Below are positions 23,211 to 33,267 of a stretch of DNA of 64,000 nt, piece by piece; position 1 is the stretch's first letter, and every line of letters starts with the position of its first letter. Origin of the DNA: Coptis chinensis (taxonomy: Eukaryota > Streptophyta > Magnoliopsida > Ranunculales > Ranunculaceae); contig CM027377.1 of the NCBI GenBank assembly GCA_015680905.1, forward strand, positions 25,444,501 through 25,508,500, in the 5' to 3' direction. The notes beneath the pieces are model-generated. The model saw only the letters and a list, made by a program, of their open reading frames with translations. It was not told the DNA's origin and did not search any database. The position numbers and the translations under genes are program-made.

Positions 23211-24121
23211 CAGGATCCTGAAAAAGTTAATAAGCCCATACCAAACCGCCTTTCTCCCAAAGAGAAGTTTTCATGATAATGTTTTACTAGCCAATGAATT
23301 TCTACATAAGATCAGAGGACGTGGTAACCTGGGTGGTAAATGTTTTGCTTTGAAGATCGACATGCAGAAGGCATATGACAAGATTGAATGGGAATTTCTA
23401 AGGAGGGTGCTTCAAAAGTTTCACTTTGTAGAGATGTGGATTGATAGAGTGATGTTTTGTGTTAGTAAAGTATCCAACTCTGTTTTATTGAATGGTGCTG
23501 CATTTGGAAATTTTCAACCGTCGCGGGGTTTAAGACAAGGGGATCATTTATCCCCTTATCTCTTAATTCTCTCCAGTGAAATCCTATCTCTGAACTTGTT
23601 GAAACTACAAAGGAATGGGAGTATTACTGGCTACAAACTTGGATGAAGATGTGAAACCATCACTCATCTTATGTATGCGGATGATCTTCTTGTTTTTGGA
23701 AAATGTGGTCTTGAATAGCATAATCGGATTGAGAAACTGATGAGTTGTTATTGTCAGGTGTCGGGACAAACAATAAACAGGGCAAAATCTCAAATTATAC
23801 ATCATCCAAAGTTACACAAGAGAATTGTTTATTTCTTGAGAAGAACTTTCAAAATGCCCTCTGCTGCAGCTACTTTAAACTATTTGGGAGTTCCATAACT
23901 CATAGGGTGGGGTAAGATCAATACGTTTGGACCGCTTTTGGAAAGATTTCATAGCAAATTGGTTGGATGGAAAGCAAATACTCTTTCAAAAGCTGGCAGA
24001 TTAACTCTTATTAACTTTGTTCTTTCATCCTTGCCCACTCATATAATGTCGTGTACACTCTTACCAGCAAAGATTGTTGACAACATTGATAAAATACGTC
24101 GGGATTTTCTTTGGGGACATC
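23211..24121 (+). mobile_element. L1 LINE-A, RT core piece
   Basis: This reads KLISPYQTAFLPKRSFHDN, then FALKIDMQKAYDKIEW, GLRQGDHLSPYL, an intact YADD box (about 23673-23684), and the connection motif GWKANTLSKAGRLTLINFVL ending at RRDFLWG. All are canonical plant L1 RT motifs in order. There are single stops after TGYKLG (23644) and after FGKCGLE (23716). The piece is cut at 24121 by an LTR element with duplication ACATC. Confidence 0.9.
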
Positions 24122-24799
24122 TGTTAGAATATGTCAGTATTAGAATATGTCTAATATGGAAAGTCCCACGTTTCTATAAGTGTGGACATCCATATCTAGT
24201 AGTTTCTATTATCATGTTTGAGGTTAGTATAAGTATGTAACTCTGGGAACAGAACAACTCTCTTAGACCCAAGAACTCTCTAACCCTAATCAATCTCTAG
24301 TCTTCTCCATTGTTCTTCTTCTTGGTTTCTCTAATATATCAATGTCACAACTCTCCTAGCATCACCACTAACATAGAATTCAACATGGTATTAGAGCGAG
24401 ATTCAGTGGTATGCTAGGAGAGGAATCCCTCACCAAGAAAAAAAACCAAGTTTCTTTAAGTTTTCAGTATAGTATTCAAGTCAAGTTTCAAGAAGAAGGA
24501 TTTCTCACAAGAAGAAGTTCTTATATCTCAATTCAAGTTTCAATCTTTCTCTGGAAGGATTTACTGTTTACCAGTACTATTCACAGGCACTGTTCACCGG
24601 TACTGTTCATAGTCATGTTAAAGTAAGTTTTCAAGATTCCGCTAGTGTTTAAAGTTTGTTTGAAGAATGCTAAGAAAGATATCCAAAGTTTCTCAGTATT
24701 GGTTTCTTAGTATTGTTTCACTTCCGCAATCTCTATGTCTTAGTACTGATAAGAGGGGCACAAACTCTCTGTATCCCGGAGTCTTTGAAGTTAGTATTG

Positions 24800-25012
24800 G
24801 ACGAGACGCGCACGCGCTCAGTCCGCACGCCAAAAGTTGTTTTCAGTATTGTTCGTTTTATATTCAGAGAAAAAGGCGTGCGCGCCCTCAAGTACATCCT
24901 TACCCAATGGGCGCACGCGCCCTGAGTACTAGAAGTTGGACAAGTAGAGGGCGCGCACGCCCTCCAATATGCCTTGCCCAAGGCGCGCCCGTGCCCATGC
25001 CTCCACATATCA
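24800..25012 (+). repeat. GC-rich block in the small LTR element
   Basis: A stretch of ACGCGCACGCGC-, GGCGCGCCCGTGCCC- and GCGCGCACGCCCTCC-type motifs interrupts AT-rich sequence shortly after the primer site. Its style and position recall the leader repeats of the Athila-type element (1655-1935), although the two elements are unrelated. Confidence 0.6.
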
Positions 25013-25639
25013 GTTTTCGAGATTTTTGAAATATCAAGCCTTTGGAAGGTACTTTGCACTCTCATCCAGGATTGGAGGGGTAGTATTGTTTGTATGCCGT
25101 TATGAATATTTGGGTTTCTAGCTTCCGCGCAGTTGGTATTGATGTTGTCTCTGTCTCAGTTTCTAGAACATGATCAAGTTGTTTGTTTGAAGTATTATAT
25201 GGGCACATAACCTCTATCTCACGAGAAATTATTCTTTCCATCTTCCACTGTTCTAGAAGTTCGTAGTCATAAAAAGGTGCGACCCACCCTCTACCTTTTA
25301 TAGTGAGTATTGTTTGATGCATGTTCTGTTAGAATTTTTTTTTTGTGGGAGATATGAAATATTGTTTTTTGAAGTGGCATTGGTTGGTTGTATAAGTTAG
25401 TATTTGGTTTTCTCTGTTTCAAGTTCAAGTTTGAATAGACAAGTCTTTGTATGTTCCTACTTAGCCTTGTATATTCCAACTTGAGAGGGGGAATAGGGAG
25501 ATATGAAGACATTCAGTAGTATATGAGTGAAGGAGAATATGGAGACGTATGAGAAAGAGTACTCATGTCTCCATATTACGCATATAACGAACTCTTCATG
25601 ACAAGGCACATCTACTAAAGCTGATGGTCAAGATTATGT

Positions 25640-26200
25640 AGTGTGATCAAGCCTAAACTGCGAGTCTTGAGATTCAGGTAGTGATCGGGGCCTAAACTGC
25701 AAGTATATTTCAGGTAGCAATCAAGCCTTAACTGCAAGTATGTTTCAGGTAGCAGTCAAGCCTAAACTGCAAGTATGTTTCAAGTAGCAGTCAAGCCTAA
25801 ACTACACTCATCAGGTTTGGTGTGATCAATCCTTAGCTGCAAGTATGTTCAGTGCTTGATCAAGCCTAAATTGCAAGTATGTTTTAGGTAGCAGTCAAGC
25901 CTAAACTGCAAGTATGTTTCAAGTAACAGTCAAGCCTAAACTGCACTCATCAGGTTTCAGGTAGCAGTCAAGCCTTAACTGCAAGTATGTTTCAGGTAGT
26001 AGTTAAGCCTAAATTGCAAGTATGTTTTCAGATAGCAGTCAAGCCTAAACTGCAAGTATGTTTTGTGTGATCAAGCCTAAACTGCACTCATCAGGTTTCA
26101 GGTAGCAGTCAAGCCTTAACTGCAAGTATGTTTCAGGTAGAAGTCAAGCCTACACTGCACTCATCAGGATTCAGGTATCAGTCAAGTTATAACTGCACCA
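25640..26200 (+). repeat. 35-bp minisatellite (about 14-16 units)
   Basis: The unit approximates GTAGCAGTCAAGCCTAAACT followed by GCAAGTATGTTTCAG. A variant unit substitutes CACTCATCAGGTTTCAG for the end. Units alternate and are imperfect. The array fills a quarter of the small LTR element's interior. Confidence 0.85.
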
Positions 26201-26861
26201 ATATTCAATATTCAGTATTCAGGAGTACCCATAATAGTATTTTGTTAACATTAACAATGATATTGATAGTAGCAGCCAAGAAGCGCACATCAAGTCAGTC
26301 TTATTGTTTTCAATTTAGATTATGACAGTCATAGCAACGAATGAAGTGAGTAGTAGCCAAGTAGCGCACCACCAAACCGGTGTTATGATTTCAGTTTGTG
26401 ACTGTGGTACACCTTCAGTATTCATGTTAGGTCATTGCCTATAGCAATAATTTCACCTCCAGAACGTCTCAACAGTTGTTTGAGTTTTTCAACTAAAGAC
26501 AGTTTTATGAGAAAGGGGGAGCAGTATTCTTATTTTTTGTTTTTTGTAATCCAAGCTGTAATTTGCATAGTTTGTGTAATTACAACTTGAGGGGGAGTGT
26601 TAGAATATGTCAGTATTAGAATATGTCTAATATGGAAAGTCCCACGTTTATATAAGTGTGGACATCCATATCTAGTAGTTTCTATTATCATATTTGAGGT
26701 TAGTATAAGTATGTAACTCTGGGAACATAACAACTCTCTTAGACCCAAGAACTCTATAACCCTAATCAATCTCTAGTCTTCTCCATTGTTCTTCTTCTTG
26801 GTTTCTCTAATATATCAATGTCACAACTCTCCTAGCATCACCACTAACATAGAATTCAATA

Positions 26862-27358
26862 ACATCTTACACATCAGAGGAAACTTCATTATTTCAATTG
26901 GAAGTTGGCATGGGTTTTGGGGTCTCCTGCTTGGTCTAAGAGTTTTGAAGGCTATGGGTTTGAATAGAGTGATCCTTGAAACATATTCAAGAGTTCTCTT
27001 TTTGGCGATTACCGAAGATGAGTTTGAATCACATTGATCTGTAAAGTCGTTACTACAAGAAATCAAGTTATGCCTTCATTCAATTCGAGGGTTCAAATTG
27101 TGTTAAAGAAGGAAATACATGTGCTGATGCTTTAACATCTCATGCATCAACCCTTGCAAATGATGTCGAATGGGTAGCTCAACCATTAGCCGCTATATCG
27201 AGTTGATCGGAGGAATTTCAACATTTGTTGTTGCCTTGGACGTCTGCTTGGTGGAAAGCGGCACCAACTTTTGTGTCTTCTTTTGTGTTATTTGATGTTT
27301 TGTGTTATTTGATGTTATGGGTGTACGTAGAGAACATGTTATTGTTAATAAATAAATA
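26862..27358 (+). mobile_element. L1 LINE-A, 3' piece with RNase H-like domain
   Basis: After the ACATC duplication the LINE continues and soon enters an RNase H-like segment: WGLLLGLRVLKAMGLNRVIL, later IRGF and EGNTCADALTSHAS. The order matches plant L1 elements with a C-terminal RNase H. Sequence between RT and RNase H appears shortened. A TAATAAATAAATAAA tail at about 27345-27360 is the likely LINE 3' end. Confidence 0.7.
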
Positions 27359-27368
27359 AAGATTTCAT

Positions 27369-27543
27369 CTACCCCGAGGATATCTTCATAGGGACGAGAT
27401 CCAAGACCGTTGAATGTGTGATCCAACGGTCCGAAAATCAAAAACAAACTTTGTTTTTGATTTTCGGACCGTTGGATCACACATCCAATGGTCTCGGAAC
27501 CCTCATCCTTATGAGGATCCCTATGACGATATTCTCGTGGTAG
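27369..27543. mobile_element. 175-bp foldback MITE
   Basis: Two arms of about 80 bp meet at about 27450 (GATTTTCGGACCGTTGGATC pairs with GATCCAACGGTCCGAAAATC). The outer ends CTACCCCGAGGATATC and GATATTCTCGTGGTAG pair imperfectly. No clean target duplication was found. It separates LINE-A from an antisense LINE fragment. Confidence 0.75.
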
Positions 27544-27559
27544 CCCATGCCATAAATAA

Positions 27560-27716
27560 AATCTTAGTTGACTACCAAAACAGAAGAAAAAGATAATACT
27601 CATGGCCCATAGGCGCCAAGTTTCATTGAAGCCAAACTTCTTTAAAACTGCGAGCAAGAAGTCCCATGAAAGAGTGTCGAATGCTTGTGTAATGTCCACC
27701 TTGAGCCCTACATTAC
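27560..27716 (-). mobile_element. Antisense LINE RT fragment
   Basis: The minus strand encodes LKVDITQAFDTLSWDFLLAV followed by LKKFGFNETW, the RT motif A region of a plant L1. It is from a different LINE than LINE-A and lies in the opposite orientation. Only about 50 codons remain. Confidence 0.8.
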
Positions 27717-28107
27717 CACCAAATCTCTTTGTATAATCTCAGATTATTTACCAAAATTTTCTCAGATTAGGACAATAATATTGTAGTCTAGGTCAAGATT
27801 CTTAAAGACTTCAAAACCCAATTAACCGATATTATTATTTCACTAGGGTTTAGGGAACCATCCAGGCTACCCTATTGAATGTTCAAAATACCAGAGCCTT
27901 AAAAACCTCAAACTTGATCAAACCCAAGCCTTACCAAACTAGAAGTCTATTCCTAAGCATGAAGTTCATTACCCAACCCAATCCAGTTTCTAATGAAAAT
28001 TTCAAGTTCGATAATTCAGGCATGCCTGAATTTTCTCGAGAAAAAAATGAATTTGTTAAATAATTAGAAACAGTCTATCGAAACAGTGCCAAAATTACAG
28101 TTTTATA
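27717..28107. other. Spacer, nothing recognised
   Basis: AT-rich sequence with an open stretch at 27875-28063 that has no recognisable motif. It contains the short palindrome TCAGGCATGCCTGA (about 28016-28029). Confidence 0.4.
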
Positions 28108-28494
28108 CTAGCTTGTAGGCCGTGCATACGCACCAGCTCTTTTGATAACATTTAGATTTTTTTTTAGAAAATTGGGACTACTGTTTTAGTCGCTAACCCA
28201 TTTTAATTTTACAACAAATTGTTTTAAATTAAGTTTTAAAAACCCATTTTTTCAATTGGAAGAGAGATTCTGTTTTAATAGGAGAATGATTCCCATTTTA
28301 ATTAGATACATTAGATTTTCCCATAATTTTCAATAGGGGAGGAATTTCCATTTTAATAGGAAAAGGATTCCCATTTTACTTAGAAGTGCTTTAATTTGTT
28401 TCAAATAGGAAAGAAATTCTCGTTTTAATAGGAGATGACGTAGAATTTTAATAGAGCTCAAAAAATACCCCCTGTGGGAGCTTTAATATTAAGA
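28108..28494 (-). mobile_element. Short Helitron 1 of an abutting pair (387 bp)
   Basis: On the minus strand it starts TCTTAATATTAAAGCTCCCA at 28494 and ends with hairpin GTGCGTATGCAC and CTAG (28111-28108), followed by T. It contains no gene and is AT-rich with repeated TTTTAATAGGA-like words. Its 5' end directly touches the 3' end of the second copy. Confidence 0.88.
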
Positions 28495-28892
28495 CTAGAA
28501 AGTAGACTCGTGCATACGCACCAGCTCTTTTAAAAATTTGCTCAACAATCGTAACAAATCGTGATTCTTCTTTTCGTCGCTAACCTATTTTAATTTCCTA
28601 ACAAATTGTTTTAAACAAATCTTAAAAACCCGTTTTAATTTCTTAACAAATTATTTTAATTATGTTTTAAAAACCAGTGTTTTTTAATTGGGGGAGGGAT
28701 ACCATTTTAATTTGGAAATAAAGAGTTTTTATGCTACTATTTGAGTTTTGGTTTTAAAAGGAAAGGAGATTCCCGTTTGAAGTTGGATTATAAAAGGAAA
28801 AGAGTTTCCCGTTTTAAGTTAACTATTAAGTTAATGACGTGGAATTTTAATAGAGCTCGAAAATACCCCTTGTGGGAGCTTTAATATTAAGA
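28495..28892 (-). mobile_element. Short Helitron 2 of an abutting pair (398 bp)
   Basis: On the minus strand it begins TCTTAATATTAAAGCTCCCA at 28892 after an A. It ends with hairpin GTGCGTATGCAC and CTAG at 28498-28495. Same family as the neighbour (same ends, similar GAGCTC and GACGT words) but diverged inside. Confidence 0.88.
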
Positions 28893-29384
28893 TATAGATT
28901 TGTTTGTCCCGCTTGCTGTGCTCTTGTTACCATCTACTGTTACTCAGTAAACACAATGAGGGGGCACGGTATTTACACCCCGCTTTATGGGATTGGTACC
29001 CTTTTGGAAAAATGGTAGAAGAATAATGGTTATTCCATATGTCTTTTTTACACTCCCAACATCTCAATAGTCTCAAGGCATTGAGTCTCAATATATAAGC
29101 TCGCGTATTTTCTCTCTCCTCACCATATTGAATTGCTTTATTTTCCAAACCGTACAATATTAGAGACTCCTAAAAAAAAAGAGGTGCTAATAATTACGAA
29201 CACCTCCCTGCATTTGTTTAATTTTCCTTCGTTTTAGTCACAATTAGAAACACCTCCCTCAAGTCCAAAAAATCAATTGAAATTTTAACAAAGTAACAAT
29301 CGATATATTTCTCGCAATGTATCAATATCAAGTTCTTAACTTCTTCAATTCTTACGTCGCTTATTCACTCGGTCTCCACAAAAC
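28893..29384. other. Spacer, nothing recognised
   Basis: A minus-strand open stretch of 76 codons (28927-29157) has no recognisable motif. Two copies of ACACCTCCCT (29200-29260) suggest a local duplication. Confidence 0.35.
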
Positions 29385-30153
29385 CAGTGTAGTCAAGGCA
29401 TTAAAATTACCTAAAGCCAACAAGATCACTTTTTTTTGTGCCTTTAGGCTAAGGCAAGGCCTTTATTGAAGTGAGGCACTTAGTAAGTAAGAAAAATAAA
29501 TAAATAAAATAAAATATGACATGAATTATCATTGATTTGCATAACTAAACAATAAACTCAATTCTATAGGATTGTAAACATGTCAACTATTGAGCAACAC
29601 CCGTAAAAATCACAAATCATTTAGGTAGCAATCACTTAAAAGAAAAATACGTAAGCAACAATTAAATAGCAAAATGAAAATTGTATCTCTCAAAACAATC
29701 TAGCTCAACTTCAATAAACTAAATGAGCAAACAAATTGAATTGAGCCAAAATGACTTCACAAAATAGAACACATTATTTAAATTTTAGAAACCCATAAAA
29801 CTTCATTTAATTCATCTTTGTGTCTTTCTCTCAATCCATTCAACTTAACAAAAACTTGTAAAAATCTAAGTTTAGAGTGTACCATAATATAAAACTTATA
29901 AAAATTGTAGGATTTCTTGTACCATACAACTATTGGATCAAATGTGGATGTATCACATATAGCCAAATGTGAACAAAAAACAAGAAAAATTGCAAATGAT
30001 AATAAGGCGCGCGCCTTGTGCGCCTTGCGCCTTAACAAAAGGCACAAAAAAGTACAAAAGGCACCCGCCTTATGTGTGCACATGCGCCTTGGTTGAGGTG
30101 AGACACTAAAGGTGCGCCTTAGGAACGCGCCTCTTTACGCCTTGACTACACTG
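29385..30153. mobile_element. hAT-like non-autonomous element (769 bp)
   Basis: Inverted ends CAGTGTAGTCAAGGC and GCCTTGACTACACTG are perfect over 15 bp. CAGTG is a typical hAT terminus. Flanks CACAAAAC (29377-29384) and CACAAATT (30154-30161) are a decayed 8-bp target duplication. Subterminal sequence at 29998-30140 is rich in GCGCGCC/GCGCCTT words, and the left end has TAGGCTAAGGCAAGGCC. There is no transposase. Confidence 0.8.
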
Positions 30154-30747
30154 CACAAATTAAACAATGAAAAATAACTCATCTTTATTTCTAGAAGCAT
30201 GGATTGGGCAATAGAAAATCCTAGAAAAATCTAAAACCCACAAAATCTGCGTTTTAGGGCTTTTAGCCAAACCCACATAAACCTTATTTCTTAATCACCA
30301 ATGGCGCTTTGAGTTCTTCTTCTCTAATGGCTTCATCTATGGAGATTCACTCAATCCTTCTATTCACAACTGATCTTTTATCGAGTTCAGGAATGCGCCA
30401 TCCTCACTGGCTCTCTTTTTCCCATTGTTTACTGCTACATAAAATCTTTGAGAATAAACATCCTTTAAGAAGTGAGCAATATGAAAGTTTATTGTTATTG
30501 AGGTTAAAAATGCAACTATACAGAGTTATCCAAATGATAACATGAAAGAATTTTACAAATGGTCATATTGCAACAATTCTTTTTAAGATTGTTTTAGGTA
30601 CATTCTCACTTATTGCTTGTGAATTGAATGACTTATGTTATTGCCCTTTTTACTGATTCTTGTCGCTAAGTTCACTTCAATTGTTTCTACTCTTCATTCT
30701 CTTCTTCTCAGCCTTTCTTTTGCTTTCCAAATTCTATGCTATATATA
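30154..30747 (+). other. Spacer with a short unidentified open stretch
   Basis: Bases 30309-30545 are open for 78 codons (starting MSSSSLMASSMEIHSILLFT). No domain is recognised and the sequence may be a decayed exon. The rest is AT-rich. Confidence 0.3.
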
Positions 30748-30908
30748 TTATCTTTAATTAAATTAAGAAACTATAAACTAATACATCACACAAAATCAAT
30801 GGATAAATGAAGCCACACGCACACACTATATGTGTGTGTGTGGCTTCATTTATCCATTGATTTTGTGTGATGTATTAGTTTATAGTTTCTCAATTTAATT
30901 AAAGATAA
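30748..30908. repeat. 161-bp near-perfect palindrome
   Basis: Arms of about 76 bp (TTATCTTTAATTAAATT..., and its complement ending at 30908) differ at about one position around a tiny loop (CTATA). Each arm carries a CA/TG microsatellite near the loop. The near identity implies youth or active maintenance. It could be a foldback MITE or give a long hairpin RNA. No transposon termini were recognised. Confidence 0.85.
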
Positions 30909-33267
30909 TTAATTTGAAGTCTAGGTGTGACGTATTTGTGGGGCAGAGGACATAAAATGTGCGTCCATATGAGAGCTCATCTTGGTAACAATTAAATAAT
31001 AAACGGAATTCAATTCGAAGGATGTAGTTAAAACTGCTTTTAGAATGATCATTGATCAATTACACAGATCGATTTGTGGATATATGGAAATAATCAATTC
31101 TTTTGTACGTGTTGTGATTTTCTAGATTGAAGAATTGATGAGACTCACTTGATGATTGGCGCAAAATTGACCTCCTGCAACTCCATCATTAATCATCACC
31201 ATTCGTGAAAACCATTTTCCAAGAGGTATACACAATTTTCTCTCTAATTATTGTTTCTTGAGAGAAAATAAACTAGTTTTTGTGTTTTTTTGTTTGCGTG
31301 TGTAACTTTTTTACAAACCTGAGCTGATGTGTCTATTTAACTCATTGTTGTCTATTTAATGATTGAATTAGTAGTTTACTAATATGATGGTATGAGATAA
31401 TGGAACTTTTTATACATAATCCTTTTGAGCACGTCAGTTTGCCAATTATGAAAAATTTGGAAACTAAATTAGATGTTTACCTAAACTTACTAAGAGTTCA
31501 CCACGAACAAATAACAACATAGAATTGAAAAACCTGATACACTCAATAGCTGCAGCTCTTTTACTTTCTTCCATCACATGTAAGGATCCATAATAAATAA
31601 CACTTTTGCAATTTACTTAACGTTAGCTTCAACTCATTGTTAAATTCAACTCATATATTGTTGTCTGTTTAATGATTGGATTAGTTTACTAATATATTGG
31701 TATGAGATAATGGAACTTTCTATACATAATCTTTTTGAGCGATATTAGAGTGTTCACGTCAGTTTGCCAATTACGAAAAATCATCTAGAGACTACATTAG
31801 AAGTTTACCTAAACCTACAAAGAGTTCACCACGAACAAACAACAACATAGAATTGAAAAAAACAGATAAGCTTAATAACTGCACCTCTTTTTCTTTCTTC
31901 CATCACGTGTAAGGATCCATAAATAGTGTTTTTTCCTCGCTATTTGTTTGGTTTCTCACTGTTTCCTCTTCCTTTTCATCAGCTATTGGTTGCTAATAGC
32001 CACAGTTTGTTTGAATAATTTCAAAATCAAGACATCCTGGATATCAAATTTTAAGGTATTCTAAGAGTTAATTTAATTAGCATGTAAGATACATGAAAAC
32101 AATACGTACTAAAATATGAAGGTGCCTTCAATTGTAGTGACCATTAACCTACATTTTTTTTCCTAGAGTGTACGCTGAATCAAATGATTTATGAAAATTA
32201 AGTAACTATTAACGGTTAATCAAGATATTCAGCAATAGTATGCAACATTAGAAGTATAGAAAATGAAGTTGATAGAGTCGTTCACGAGGATATGCATTTC
32301 AATAAGTAAAGCTTGATAAATATTTTACCTAATAGATCAATTTCCCTTTCATTGTCTGATTGTATCGTCTATTGCTAAATGCATATATTACGATGTAAAA
32401 ATATAAGATTGCAAATTCACAACTAAACAATGAAGCATATAGGAACATTGTTTATGGTAATTAGGCTCACTATACATTTTAGTTATATTGGTATGATTTT
32501 GTTCATTGTTTTAGGAAGACCTGGGAGCTTATCCAAAATTTTGTAACTGAACACTTAGAAATTAAGTACAAGCTCATGTTTAAATGTTTGTTTGTTTATT
32601 TGTGTGTATTTAAATATTTAATCACTGCAGAAACTTAATACTTTAGAAAGTTGCAATCCAATTTTTGAGGTTTTAAATTTTTACCACATCTTTAGTAACA
32701 ACTCATTATTGAAACTCATACAAGGTCAGTTGATTTTGGGCACTCTTCTTTAGTGGCTGCTGATTTTAGTTGATTAGGTCAGTTGCTTATTTTGTCAACT
32801 GTTCTCTTTCCAGTTTCTTTGTTCAAAAGAAGAATGCTCCATTCATATAACTTTTTATTGACTTTATAATTATAACTTTCAGTGACTTTATAATTCTTTT
32901 TGGTTTCTCTACTCTATTGATCAGACATGACTACTAAATGAAATGGATATCTCATTTGTTGTTCAATTTGGAAAATTGGGAGGGTGCAACATCAAGCTCA
33001 AATTGTGCGGTACCTATGCATTTTTGAATAAAATAAGTCAGGTGTGCTCCGGTGATAACATGACTTATTTAGATGATAACATGTCTTATTTCAATACTAA
33101 TTATGATTAATTAAATTAAACCACTTTTTTAGCATTTCATTTAACGACACCTGTTCAGTGAACGAGTATGAAATTTAGTATAATTAATGGAGGGGCGCCA
33201 ATACCTTAAAATTTGTCAAAGGGGTGCCAATCACATTAATTGGGGTGTAAATATATACTGCCGCCCA
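30909..33267. other. Non-coding stretch with a decayed tandem duplication
   Basis: No gene is recognised. Two diverged copies of about 270 bp lie at about 31344-31598 and 31657-31925, sharing GGTATGAGATAATGGAACTT, AAGAGTTCACCACGAACAAA and TGTAAGGATCCATAA. Bases 33040-33095 contain a short repeat (ATAACATGACTTATTT/ATAACATGTCTTATTT). Confidence 0.6.

Larger units (their letters stand above)
24122..26861 (+). mobile_element. Small non-autonomous LTR element (fossil, Copia-like priming)
   Basis: Two 264-bp LTRs (24122-24385 and 26598-26861) differ at about five positions (roughly 2 percent), suggesting an age under a million years or so. A primer site of the initiator-Met type (TGGTATTAGAGC) follows the 5' LTR directly, and a purine tract (GAGGGGGAG) precedes the 3' LTR. 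Target duplication ACATC is at 24117-24121 and 26862-26866. The 2.2-kb interior has no gag or pol. It holds a GC-rich block and a 35-bp minisatellite. The element is structurally whole but non-coding. Confidence 0.9.

Noticed and set aside
25640-26200. CRISPR-like array
   Set aside because: Repeats are contiguous 35-bp tandem units with no unique spacers, inside an LTR element of a plant genome.
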